This document shows, piece after piece, positions 33,110 through 40,483 of a stretch of DNA of 64,000 bases. The number at the start of each line of letters is the position of its first letter. The first letter of the stretch is position 1. Source of the stretch: Variovorax guangxiensis (GTDB lineage Bacteria; Pseudomonadota; Gammaproteobacteria; Burkholderiales; Burkholderiaceae_C); assembly GCF_003952165.1 (NCBI RefSeq), contig NZ_RXFT01000014.1, positions 111,215 through 175,214 on the forward strand. The letters are read 5' to 3'. The notes beneath the pieces are model-generated. The model made no database searches. It worked only from the letters and a program-made list of their open reading frames with translations, and was not told the DNA's origin. Position numbers and translations under genes: made by a program.

Positions 33110-34300
33110 TCACATGAAGTTGCGGGTGTGCAGCTCGGCGAGGCGCTGCGCCTCGTCGGGCCCGAAGCCCAGCCGCGAGAGCCGCGCCCGGCGCCCTGCA
33201 GCCATGTCGCGCTGCAATTGCTGCACGGCTGCGTGCCCGCGCGCGACGGCAGCGGGCGAGAGTTCGCCGGCCGCGAGCAGCACCAACGAATCGAACACCT
33301 CCTCGTTGAGGCCCGCCGTGCCGGCCAGCGTGTCGTAGCGCAGCTCGATGGCGTTGCGCAGCCGCACCTGGTAGTCGGGCTGCACCGAGAGCCGGTATTC
33401 CAGATGCGCCATGCCGAAGGCGACGTGGCGCGCCTCGTCGCGTGCGGCGAGTCGCGCGATCTGCCGGGTCACCGGGTCGGGCGCGTGCGCGTGCAAAAAG
33501 TTGAGCAGGTTCACGAAGCTGCCTTCGCCGAGCACGGCCAGCAGGAAGGTGGCGATGGAGAAATCGGGCGCGTCGAACAGCGTGCGCAGCGAGGCCTGCC
33601 CGCCCGCGGTCGAGAGCGCGGGCCGGTGGCCGCGCAGCGTGGCGCGCCGGGTGAAGACTTCGACATGCCGCGCCTCGTCGGCGCACTGCAGCGCCAGCAA
33701 CTGCAGCACCTCGCGGAAATGGGGGTGGATCTGCCCCAGGTGGCGCGCCGGCACCAGCAGCGCGGCGTTCTCGTTCTCGATGAGGTACGTCATCACCTGC
33801 ACGACTGCAGCCTCGACGGCGTCCGGCAGCTCGAAGGGCGCGTCCCAGTCGATGGCGGTTGCCGGGTCCCACTGGGCCGCGGCCGCCTGCCTGTAGAGCT
33901 CGCCGGCCGTCGCGGCCCAGAGTTCGTCGCGGCGGTGCAGCGCGAAGAAGAAGGGCGGGCTGCCGGCTTCCACCGTGGCACCGCGCGCGGCCAGGCCCCA
34001 GCCGGAAGCGGCGTCTTCGGCGGGGACATCGTCGGCGTTGCCGGTCGATTGCGCGCCGAGCCAGCGGCCCTCGGCATGCGGGCCGCGTGTGACCACTGCA
34101 TCTTCTGCATCGAAGCGCAGCGCATGCCCCTGGCTCCGGCACCAGGCCTCCAGGTGCATGCGCCAGTCCGGCGAGCGTCCGCGCACGCGCAGCTCGCCGC
34201 GCACCGGCCGTTCGGCCAGTGCGCGGCGGATGAGCAGCAGGGCGCCCTGGTCGAGGCCCAGCGACTCAATATCGATAGTCGGGATTGGTGATGCGGCCAT
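33110..34300 (-). CDS. Fusion of a Cys-less TusA-like domain and a diiron ferritin-like domain
   Basis: Residues 1-75 of 396 resemble TusA/SirA (IDIESLGLDQGALLLIRRAL, EAWCRSQGHALRF), but the catalytic CPxP is replaced by DQGA, so sulfur transfer at that site is lost. Residues about 155-320 form a four-helix ferritin-like bundle with a complete six-ligand set: E175 (or E177), E209 and H212 in DEARHVEVF, E259, and E289 and H292 in DEARHVAFG. This predicts a diiron oxygenase or oxidase. The start at 34300 overlaps the upstream binding-protein gene by 35 bp, so translation is probably coupled. It lies 13 bp before selB. Function unknown. A role in handling selenium or sulfur compounds is inferred from the operon. 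Confidence 0.75.
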   Translation of the reverse strand: MAASPIPTIDIESLGLDQGALLLIRRALAERPVRGELRVRGRSPDWRMHLEAWCRSQGHALRFDAEDAVVTRGPHAEGRWLGAQSTGNADDVPAEDAASGWGLAARGATVEAGSPPFFFALHRRDELWAATAGELYRQAAAAQWDPATAIDWDAPFELPDAVEAAVVQVMTYLIENENAALLVPARHLGQIHPHFREVLQLLALQCADEARHVEVFTRRATLRGHRPALSTAGGQASLRTLFDAPDFSIATFLLAVLGEGSFVNLLNFLHAHAPDPVTRQIARLAARDEARHVAFGMAHLEYRLSVQPDYQVRLRNAIELRYDTLAGTAGLNEEVFDSLVLLAAGELSPAAVARGHAAVQQLQRDMAAGRRARLSRLGFGPDEAQRLAELHTRNFM

Positions 34301-35126
34301 CGCCGTCGTAGAAACCTTCGTCGTCCACCGCGCGTTCGAGCAGCGCATAGCCGCTGGTGCGGCCGGTGCGCCATTCGCGCAGTCCTTCGAGCTCGAGCAG
34401 CGGGCGCACCTGCGGGTCGTCCCAGCGCATCGCCATCAGCAGCGAGACGAAGCGGTCGACCAGCGCCGCCGGCGCGCCGGGGCTGGTGGTGAAGTTGCAG
34501 TGGTCGTAGGCGCCGGTGCGCGCCACTACGCGGGTGCTGCCCGGCGGCAGCGTGCCGTCGAGGCCGAAGGCCAGGTGGTTGCCGTCGATCAGGCAGCAGG
34601 CGTCGATCTCGCCCGCCATCAGCGCCAGTGCCGCGTCGCGCTCGCCGCCGATGTGGTCGCCGTGCTTGCCGCCGAGCACGTCGAAGTAGCGAGCCTCGAA
34701 GTCGCGCTGCTTCACCAGGCCTTCGCTGCGCAGGTGGTCGAGCGGGATCAGCGTGGCCTGCGGCGAATCGAGTGCGCCGAGGCCGACGGTCTTGCCGCGC
34801 AGGTCTGTCAGCGACTGCACGGGGCTGTCGGCGCGCACGACGATGGCCGAGCGAAGGTCGCAGTCGGTGTCGCGCATGGCCACGGCCTGCACCTTCAGGC
34901 CCCGGCTGCGCGCGATGCGCTCGGCGCGCACCCAGGCCAGCGGCGAGTTCCATGCGAGGTGCAGCGTGCCGTCGAACTGCGCCTCGACCTGGCTTTCGTA
35001 GTTCGAATACAGCACGTAGTCGAAGGCCAGGCCGTTCTTCGCGAAGAAGGCCTTGAAGCCTTCCCAGATGGTGACGACCTTGGGCGCGTAGGCCACGGCG
35101 CCCATGATCAGCGTGGGTTCGGGCAT
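34266..35126 (-). CDS. PhnD-like substrate-binding domain protein without signal peptide
   Basis: The 286-aa protein has the type 2 periplasmic-binding fold of the PhnD/SsuA group (LIMGAVAYAPKVVTIWEGFKAFF; HLAWNSPLAWVRAERIARSRG; SLTDLRGKTVGLGALDSPQATLIPL; GEIDACCLIDGNH). The N-terminus MPEPTLIMGAVAY is not a secretion signal, so the protein should be cytoplasmic. A good ribosome site (aggaaagga) precedes the ATG. It may be a ligand sensor, a carrier or an enzyme derived from a binding protein. It lies between a flavoprotein and the diiron fusion in the selA-selB operon. Confidence 0.75.
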   Translation of the reverse strand: MPEPTLIMGAVAYAPKVVTIWEGFKAFFAKNGLAFDYVLYSNYESQVEAQFDGTLHLAWNSPLAWVRAERIARSRGLKVQAVAMRDTDCDLRSAIVVRADSPVQSLTDLRGKTVGLGALDSPQATLIPLDHLRSEGLVKQRDFEARYFDVLGGKHGDHIGGERDAALALMAGEIDACCLIDGNHLAFGLDGTLPPGSTRVVARTGAYDHCNFTTSPGAPAALVDRFVSLLMAMRWDDPQVRPLLELEGLREWRTGRTSGYALLERAVDDEGFYDGDGRITNPDYRY

Positions 35127-35142
35127 GGAGTCGATCCTTTCC

Positions 35143-36258
35143 TCAGAACAGCGGCAAGCCGGTGATGGCCTTGCCGATGAAGTCGTAGAGCACGTCGGAG
35201 GTCGGCGCCATCACGCTCGATGCGCGGGCGTCGCGGAAGAGGCGCTCGATGCCCGCCTCCTTGCGGAAGGCCGCGCCGCCGCACACGCGCATCGCGATGT
35301 CGGTGACTTCCAAGGCGGACTCTGCGGCCGCAGCCTTCACTTCGAGCACGCGCAGCATGGTGTCGGCACGGCCCGCGCCGATGGCGGCGATGGTGTCGTC
35401 CAACAGTGCCTGCGCCATGTCGGCCTTGATGCGCGCCTTCGCAAGGTAGGCGCGGATGGTGGGCAGGTCGGCCAGCGACGAATCGAGGTGCACGTGCCGC
35501 GTCTGGCCCACGTGGCCGATGGCGGCCTGCAGCGCGCCTTCCATCAAGCCGGTGGAGCAGGCGGCGCTGAGCACCGAGAACCATGGCAGCACCACGCCCA
35601 TCATGGTGTCGAAGCCCTTGCCATCCTCGCCGAGCCGAGCGCTCGCGGGAATGCGCACGTTGCTCGCTGTGATCGGCGTGGAGGCGTTGCCGCGCAGGCC
35701 CAGCCCGTCGAAGCGGCCGGGCTGGCTCAGGCCGTCGGACTTGGCATCGACCAGCCACAGCGTGCTGGCCCCTTCGGCGGCGAGCGGCTTGCTCGACCAC
35801 ACGTAGCTGTCGGCCTCGAAGGCGGATGTGACCCAGCTCTTGCGCGCATCGAGCACCACGTTGCCGCCGTCCGCGCGCGCGGTGCCGGTGGGCGCCCAGA
35901 AATGGCTGCGCGAATCGGCCTCCGAAAAGGCCAGCGTGCTCAGGTGCGTGCCCTTGGCGATCGCGCGGCGCGTTTCCTCGGGGCCGAACTGTTCCAGCAC
36001 TGCCGTGGCGCAGTAGTGCATGCACACGATCATCGCGGTGGAAGGACAGGTCTGCGCGATGCGCGAGACCACCTGCGCGGCCTCCTTCAGGCCCAGGCCC
36101 TGGCCGCCGACCGACGCGGCCGAGACCAGCCCGAGCAGGCCGGCCTCGCCCAGCGCCGAGATCGTCTCTCGTGGAAAGCGTGCCTCGGCGTCGGTGCGCT
36201 GGGCCAGGGGCTTCAGCGTTTGCGTTTCGATACCGGCGAGCACGTCGAGGGGGTTCAT
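35143..36258 (-). CDS. Acyl-CoA dehydrogenase-fold flavoprotein in the sel operon
   Basis: The 371-aa protein has the ACAD fold: N-terminal helices (ETISALGEAGLLGLVSAASVGG), a flavin region (LAFSEADSRSHF), and a C-terminal bundle with MRVCGGAAFRKEAGIERLFRDARASSVMAPTSDVLYDF. Where ordinary acyl-CoA dehydrogenases have a catalytic Glu in an EGT motif, this one reads MAPTSD. It may therefore be closer to the flavin-dependent monooxygenases of this fold (DszC/SfnB type) than to fatty-acid enzymes. It starts 34 bp after selA with a good ribosome site (ggagaaag). Function unknown. Confidence 0.8.
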   Translation of the reverse strand: MNPLDVLAGIETQTLKPLAQRTDAEARFPRETISALGEAGLLGLVSAASVGGQGLGLKEAAQVVSRIAQTCPSTAMIVCMHYCATAVLEQFGPEETRRAIAKGTHLSTLAFSEADSRSHFWAPTGTARADGGNVVLDARKSWVTSAFEADSYVWSSKPLAAEGASTLWLVDAKSDGLSQPGRFDGLGLRGNASTPITASNVRIPASARLGEDGKGFDTMMGVVLPWFSVLSAACSTGLMEGALQAAIGHVGQTRHVHLDSSLADLPTIRAYLAKARIKADMAQALLDDTIAAIGAGRADTMLRVLEVKAAAAESALEVTDIAMRVCGGAAFRKEAGIERLFRDARASSVMAPTSDVLYDFIGKAITGLPLF

Positions 36259-36292
36259 CGCTTTCTCCAGGGAGGCGGTTGAGGGAATCGAT

Positions 36293-37741
36293 CTACAGGA
36301 GGCGCTCGCGCAGAGTGGCGAGCTGGTCCGTGAACGGGGCGCTGTCTTCCAGGCAGCGCAGGTCGAGCAGCAGGCGGTCTTCGGCGACGCGGCCGATCAC
36401 CGGCAGCGGCAGGCCGCGCAGCGCGGTGGCGAGGGCATCGAGCGCGGTGCCGATGCCCTTCTTCGAAGTGCCGGCCGGCGCGATCGCAAGGCCCGCCGAA
36501 GGCAGCCGCTCGACCGGCAGCGATCCGGAGCCGATCTGCCCGAGCAGCGGCACCACCTCGACGGTGAAGCGCGGCGCCACGGCCGCCTGCACCGGCTCGC
36601 GCAGCGCCTGGGCCATCTCCCGGATCGCATCGGCGGGGCGGGTGAGCAGCCGCAGCGTCGGCAGGTCCTGCGCGAGGCGCTCGGGCCGCAGGTACAGCGA
36701 CAGCGTGGCTTCGAGCGCCGCCAGCGGCAGCTTGCTCATGCGCAGCGCGCGCTTCATCGGGAACTTGCGGATGCGGCCGACGGCCTCCTTGCTCCCCACG
36801 ATGAGGCCGGCCTGCGGGCCGCCCAGCAGCTTGTCGCCCGAGAAGGTGACCACGTCGCAGCCGGCCGCGAGCATCTCCTGCGGCAGCGGCTCGCGCGGCA
36901 GGCCATAGCGCGCGAGGTCGATGAGCGAGCCGCTGCCCAGGTCGGTGGCCAGTGGCACGCCGCGCGCATGCGCGATGCCCGCGAGCGTGGCCTCGTCTAC
37001 GGCGGCGGTGAAGCCCTGCACCGCGTAGTTGCTGGTGTGCACCTTCATCACGAGGGCAGTGCGCTCGTTGATGGCGCGCTCGTAGTCCTGCGGGTGCGTG
37101 CGATTGGTGGTGCCGACCTCGACCATGCGCGCGCCCGCGCTGGCCATCACGTCGGGCATGCGGAAGGCGCCGCCGATCTCCACCAGCTCGCCGCGCGAGA
37201 CGATCACCTCGCGTTCGCGCGCCAGCGCGGCGATGGTCAGCAGCACGGCGGCCGCGTTGTTGTTGACCACCGTGGCGGCCTCGGCGCCGGTGATGGTGCA
37301 CAGCAGCTCTTCGACCAGCGAGTCGCGGTCGCCGCGGCTGCCGGTGGCGAGGTCGTATTCGAGGTTGTTGGGCGATGTCATCACCGCGAGCAGCCGCTGC
37401 AGCGCAGCGTCGGCCAGCAATGCGCGGCCCAGGTTGGTGTGGATGACTGTGCCCGTGAGGTTCAGCACCGCCTTCATGCGCGGCGCGAGGCGCGACTGGA
37501 TACGCGCGGCGAGCGCGCCGCCCAGTGCATCAGGCTGCACCTCCGCAGCGGCGAGCTTGCCCGCAACGGCTTTCGCGCGCAGGCCATCGAGCAGCGCACG
37601 CGCCTCTTTCACCACGAGCGTATGGCCATGCTCGGCCAGCAAGGCGCCCGGCACGGCGAGGCGCAGCAATTGATCGACAGAAGGCAGATCCTGGGGCCTT
37701 GCCGTCGAGCCGTGGACCACGGACTCTTCGGGCATCGCCAT
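36293..37741 (-). CDS. selA: L-seryl-tRNA(Sec) selenium transferase
   Basis: The 482-aa PLP enzyme converts Ser-tRNA-Sec to Sec-tRNA-Sec with selenophosphate. The N-terminal tRNA-binding part (LPSVDQLLRLA) is followed by LNLTGTVIHTNLGRALL and the PLP lysine motif FSGDKLLGGPQAGLIVG. GTTNRTHPQDYERAI is also diagnostic. It lies downstream of fdhE, separated by a 115-bp gap that contains a GC-rich repeat. Confidence 0.97.
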   Translation of the reverse strand: MAMPEESVVHGSTARPQDLPSVDQLLRLAVPGALLAEHGHTLVVKEARALLDGLRAKAVAGKLAAAEVQPDALGGALAARIQSRLAPRMKAVLNLTGTVIHTNLGRALLADAALQRLLAVMTSPNNLEYDLATGSRGDRDSLVEELLCTITGAEAATVVNNNAAAVLLTIAALAREREVIVSRGELVEIGGAFRMPDVMASAGARMVEVGTTNRTHPQDYERAINERTALVMKVHTSNYAVQGFTAAVDEATLAGIAHARGVPLATDLGSGSLIDLARYGLPREPLPQEMLAAGCDVVTFSGDKLLGGPQAGLIVGSKEAVGRIRKFPMKRALRMSKLPLAALEATLSLYLRPERLAQDLPTLRLLTRPADAIREMAQALREPVQAAVAPRFTVEVVPLLGQIGSGSLPVERLPSAGLAIAPAGTSKKGIGTALDALATALRGLPLPVIGRVAEDRLLLDLRCLEDSAPFTDQLATLRERLL

Positions 37742-37800
37742 CAGCCGCCTCCGCCGTCGTCGGGGGGCCGGCGCGCCCGGCCGCCCGAAGCGGCCGGCCT

Positions 37801-37850
37801 GCCCCCGGTAGGGGGTTGGCGGACCGACACGAAGTGCGGGAAGCCTGGGG
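37801..37850. repeat. Dispersed GC-rich intergenic repeat, copy 1
   Basis: About 50 bp with the core GACACGAAGTGCG and a GCCCCCGG...GGGGG hairpin. It is about 85 percent identical to 54761-54811. Both copies lie directly downstream of a minus-strand gene (here fdhE), in the same orientation, which suits a transcript-end or RNA-stabilising element. Confidence 0.65.
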
Positions 37851-37856
37851 GGAAGG

Positions 37857-38882
37857 TCATGTTTCGGGCTCGCCGAAAAGGAGCATCAGGTTGTGGCCGC
37901 TGCGCTGGTGGCCAGCTTCCGACACGAGCAGATCCAGCGTGACGCTCGCCAGGTCGTCGGCGACAGGCTCGACCTCGGGGTCTTTTTCCATCACGACCTG
38001 CTTGAGGTAGTGGCCGCAGCTGTCGCAGCACTCGGCCTTCACCGCGCCCTCGCGCGCGCCGGTGGCGGGCACTTCCACGCCGGGCTGCGGCGACAGCGAC
38101 TCGAAATGGATGCCCTTGGTGCTCTCGCAATGCGTGCACTTGATGCGCACGTAGTGCCACTCGGTGCCGCACAGCGAGCAGTGCAGGTAGCGGAAGCCCG
38201 CCTCGTCGGCGCCGATGCGCGTGATGCTCACCGTGGGTGCGCTGCCGCAGCAGGGGCATTCGTTGCCGGGGTCGGTGCGGCCGTAGCTGTTCTCGCCCGC
38301 GCTCTCGGCCACCTGCAGCACCAGCTGCGTCCAGTAGGCCTGCAGCCCCGCGGCGATCAGCGGCGCGGCGGCGAGGTTGAGCCCGAACATGATGCGGCGC
38401 GAGAGCCGGTCAGCCTGCGCGTCGATCCATGCATCGTCGGCGGCCGCCACGCGGTCCAGCGTGTCGCGTGCGGGGCCTTCGGGCAGCCGTGCGCGGAAGA
38501 GAGCGAGCAGCCGCCGCAGCTCCTTCAGCCACACGGGGTCGCGTGTCCAGCCGAAAGCCGGCATCGGCGGCTTGAGCACCTTCGCGGCGGCTTCGAGCGC
38601 TTCGGCCTCGGGCAGCCCGACTGGCGCGTAGTCCTGCAGCACCTGGTGCTGCGCCTGCGCGAGGTCGGCGATGAAGATCAGGTACTCGCGCATCGGATGC
38701 GAGGCGGCGAGCTGGCGCAGGCGAAGCTGCCGGTCGGAGAAGGCGAGGGCGCGCACCGGCAGGCGCAGGAACGGCATCTGCCGTCCGGCCTGCATCGCGA
38801 TCTGCTCGGGCTCGAGGACGCGGGTGGTCCGGATCGGCGGTGGGCTGCCGGTGGAACTCGTCATCGGCGCAGTATCACTCAC
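37857..38882 (-). CDS. fdhE: Formate dehydrogenase accessory protein FdhE
   Basis: The 341-aa cytoplasmic protein contains the rubredoxin-like CxxC pairs of FdhE (CPCCGSAPT, CSLCGTEWHYVRIKCTHC, CCDSCGHYLK), needed for assembly of respiratory formate dehydrogenases. The start is a GTG at 38882 that overlaps the stop of the cytochrome b gene by 8 bp. An ATG at 38864 is an alternative. Confidence 0.93.
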   Translation of the reverse strand: MSDTAPMTSSTGSPPPIRTTRVLEPEQIAMQAGRQMPFLRLPVRALAFSDRQLRLRQLAASHPMREYLIFIADLAQAQHQVLQDYAPVGLPEAEALEAAAKVLKPPMPAFGWTRDPVWLKELRRLLALFRARLPEGPARDTLDRVAAADDAWIDAQADRLSRRIMFGLNLAAAPLIAAGLQAYWTQLVLQVAESAGENSYGRTDPGNECPCCGSAPTVSITRIGADEAGFRYLHCSLCGTEWHYVRIKCTHCESTKGIHFESLSPQPGVEVPATGAREGAVKAECCDSCGHYLKQVVMEKDPEVEPVADDLASVTLDLLVSEAGHQRSGHNLMLLFGEPET

Positions 38883-39498
38883 CTCGCGTCATTTTGCGAT
38901 GCCAGAGCGGATGGTTGAGTTTTGCCCAGCCTTCGGTGACCGTACCTCGCGTCATTGCCCGCAGCGTGCCCTTGACCCAGATGGCGGCGTAGATGTGCGT
39001 GATGACCGAGAGGATCAGCACCACGGCCGAGGCCGCGTGCACCACTACTGCGATGCGCCGCACGAGGATCGGGAAGAAGCCGACGAACCACGGGCTCCAG
39101 AACATGAAGCCCGTCACCAGCAACAGCAGCAGGCTGATGCCGAAGGCCCAGAACACCAGCTTCTGGCCGGCGTTGTACTTGCCCACGGCCGGCATGCCCG
39201 ACTTGTCTCCCTTGAGCATCTTCGGCGCGTTGGCGAGCCAGTCGCGGTCGCTTCGGTCGAGGGTGTTCTCGCGCCACATCGTGAAGAACAGGAACACGAA
39301 GCCCAGCACCATCAGCAGGCCCATGAAGGGATGCAGGATGCGCGTCCATGGCCCGCCGCCGAAGAGCGCGCTCAAAAAGAAGAGGCTCGGGTGGAAGAAG
39401 GCCAGGCCCGAGAGCGCCGCCGCGAAGAACATGATCGCGACGAACCAGTGGTTCATGCGCGTGGCGTCGCGGTAGCGGCGAAGGTAGTAGCGTGTCAT
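38875..39498 (-). CDS. fdoI: Formate dehydrogenase gamma subunit, cytochrome b556
   Basis: The 207-aa membrane protein has four helices (HWFVAIMFFAAALSGLAFF; ILHPFMGLLMVLGFVFLFF; LVFWAFGISLLLLLVTGFMFW; VHAASAVVLILSVITHIYAAIWV) with the conserved heme histidines of FdnI/FdoI. It anchors the enzyme and passes electrons from the beta subunit to quinone. It lies 13 bp after the beta subunit gene. Confidence 0.93.
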   Translation of the reverse strand: MTRYYLRRYRDATRMNHWFVAIMFFAAALSGLAFFHPSLFFLSALFGGGPWTRILHPFMGLLMVLGFVFLFFTMWRENTLDRSDRDWLANAPKMLKGDKSGMPAVGKYNAGQKLVFWAFGISLLLLLVTGFMFWSPWFVGFFPILVRRIAVVVHAASAVVLILSVITHIYAAIWVKGTLRAMTRGTVTEGWAKLNHPLWHRKMTRGE

Positions 39499-39511
39499 CG
39501 CGTTCTTCTCC

Positions 39512-40480
39512 TCATGCGCGGGGCGCGGTGGGCGGAGCCGAAGTAGCCGGGGCCGGCGGCTCCTCGATCACCACCACGTCGTCGGGCCTGCCGTCGCGGT
39601 CGGCGTCGGGGTGGTCTTCCTTGGGCTCGATGGGGCCGGTCTTCATGTAGTGGAAGAAGCTGCCCACCACGGCGCCGATCATGGCGACCATGGCGAGCGG
39701 CTTTGCCACGCCCTTCCACAGCGACACCAGCGGGCTGATGTGCGGGTCCTTCGGCAGGTCGGCGTAGAGTTGCGGCCGGTCGGCGTGCTGCAGCACGTAC
39801 ATCACGTGCGTGCCGCCCACGCCCGCCGGGTCGTACACGCCGGCGTTGGCGAAACCGCGCTCCTTCAGGTCGACGATGCGCTCCGAGGCGTACTCGTGCA
39901 TGTCTTCCTTGGTGCCGAAGTGCAGCGCGCCGGTAGGGCAGGCTTTCACGCAGGCCGGCTCCAGGCCCACGCCCACGCGGTCGGAGCACAGCGAGCACTT
40001 GTAGGCCTTGTTGTCGGCCTTGCTGATGCGCGGCACGTCGAAGGGACAGCCGGTGACGCAGTTGCCGCAGCCCACGCAATGCTCGCTGATGAAGTCGACG
40101 ATGCCGTTGGCGTACTTGACGATCGCGCCTGGCGCCGGGCACGACTTCAGGCAGCCCGGGTCGTCGCAGTGCATGCAGCCGTCCTTGCGGATCAGCCATT
40201 CGAGCTTGCCGGCCTCGGGCTCCACCTCGGAGAACTTCATCACCGTCCAGGAGGCGGGCGTGAGGTCGACCGGGTTGTCGTAGGTGCCATGCGTGGTGCC
40301 GACCTCGTCGCGCAGGTCGTTCCACTGCATGCACGCGACCTGGCAGGCCTTGCAGCCGATGCAGGCCGACACGTCGATCAGCTTCGCGACCGGCTGTACC
40401 TGCGGGCGGTGACGGATCTCCGGCGACGGCGTGGTCGTGGCCGAGCGGGCGGCGATGTCGAGGGTTTGAAGAGAGGACAT
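39512..40480 (-). CDS. fdoH: Formate dehydrogenase beta subunit, four [4Fe-4S] ferredoxin
   Basis: The 322-aa protein has four cysteine clusters (CIGCKACQVAC; CMHCDDPGCLKSCP; CVGCGNCVTGCP; CSLCSDR...CVKACP) forming an electron wire. A C-terminal transmembrane helix (PLAMVAMIGAVVGSFFHYM) anchors it. An acidic, Pro-rich tail follows. It starts 3 bp after the alpha subunit stop. Confidence 0.95.
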   Translation of the reverse strand: MSSLQTLDIAARSATTTPSPEIRHRPQVQPVAKLIDVSACIGCKACQVACMQWNDLRDEVGTTHGTYDNPVDLTPASWTVMKFSEVEPEAGKLEWLIRKDGCMHCDDPGCLKSCPAPGAIVKYANGIVDFISEHCVGCGNCVTGCPFDVPRISKADNKAYKCSLCSDRVGVGLEPACVKACPTGALHFGTKEDMHEYASERIVDLKERGFANAGVYDPAGVGGTHVMYVLQHADRPQLYADLPKDPHISPLVSLWKGVAKPLAMVAMIGAVVGSFFHYMKTGPIEPKEDHPDADRDGRPDDVVVIEEPPAPATSAPPTAPRA

Positions 40481-40483
40481 CGT

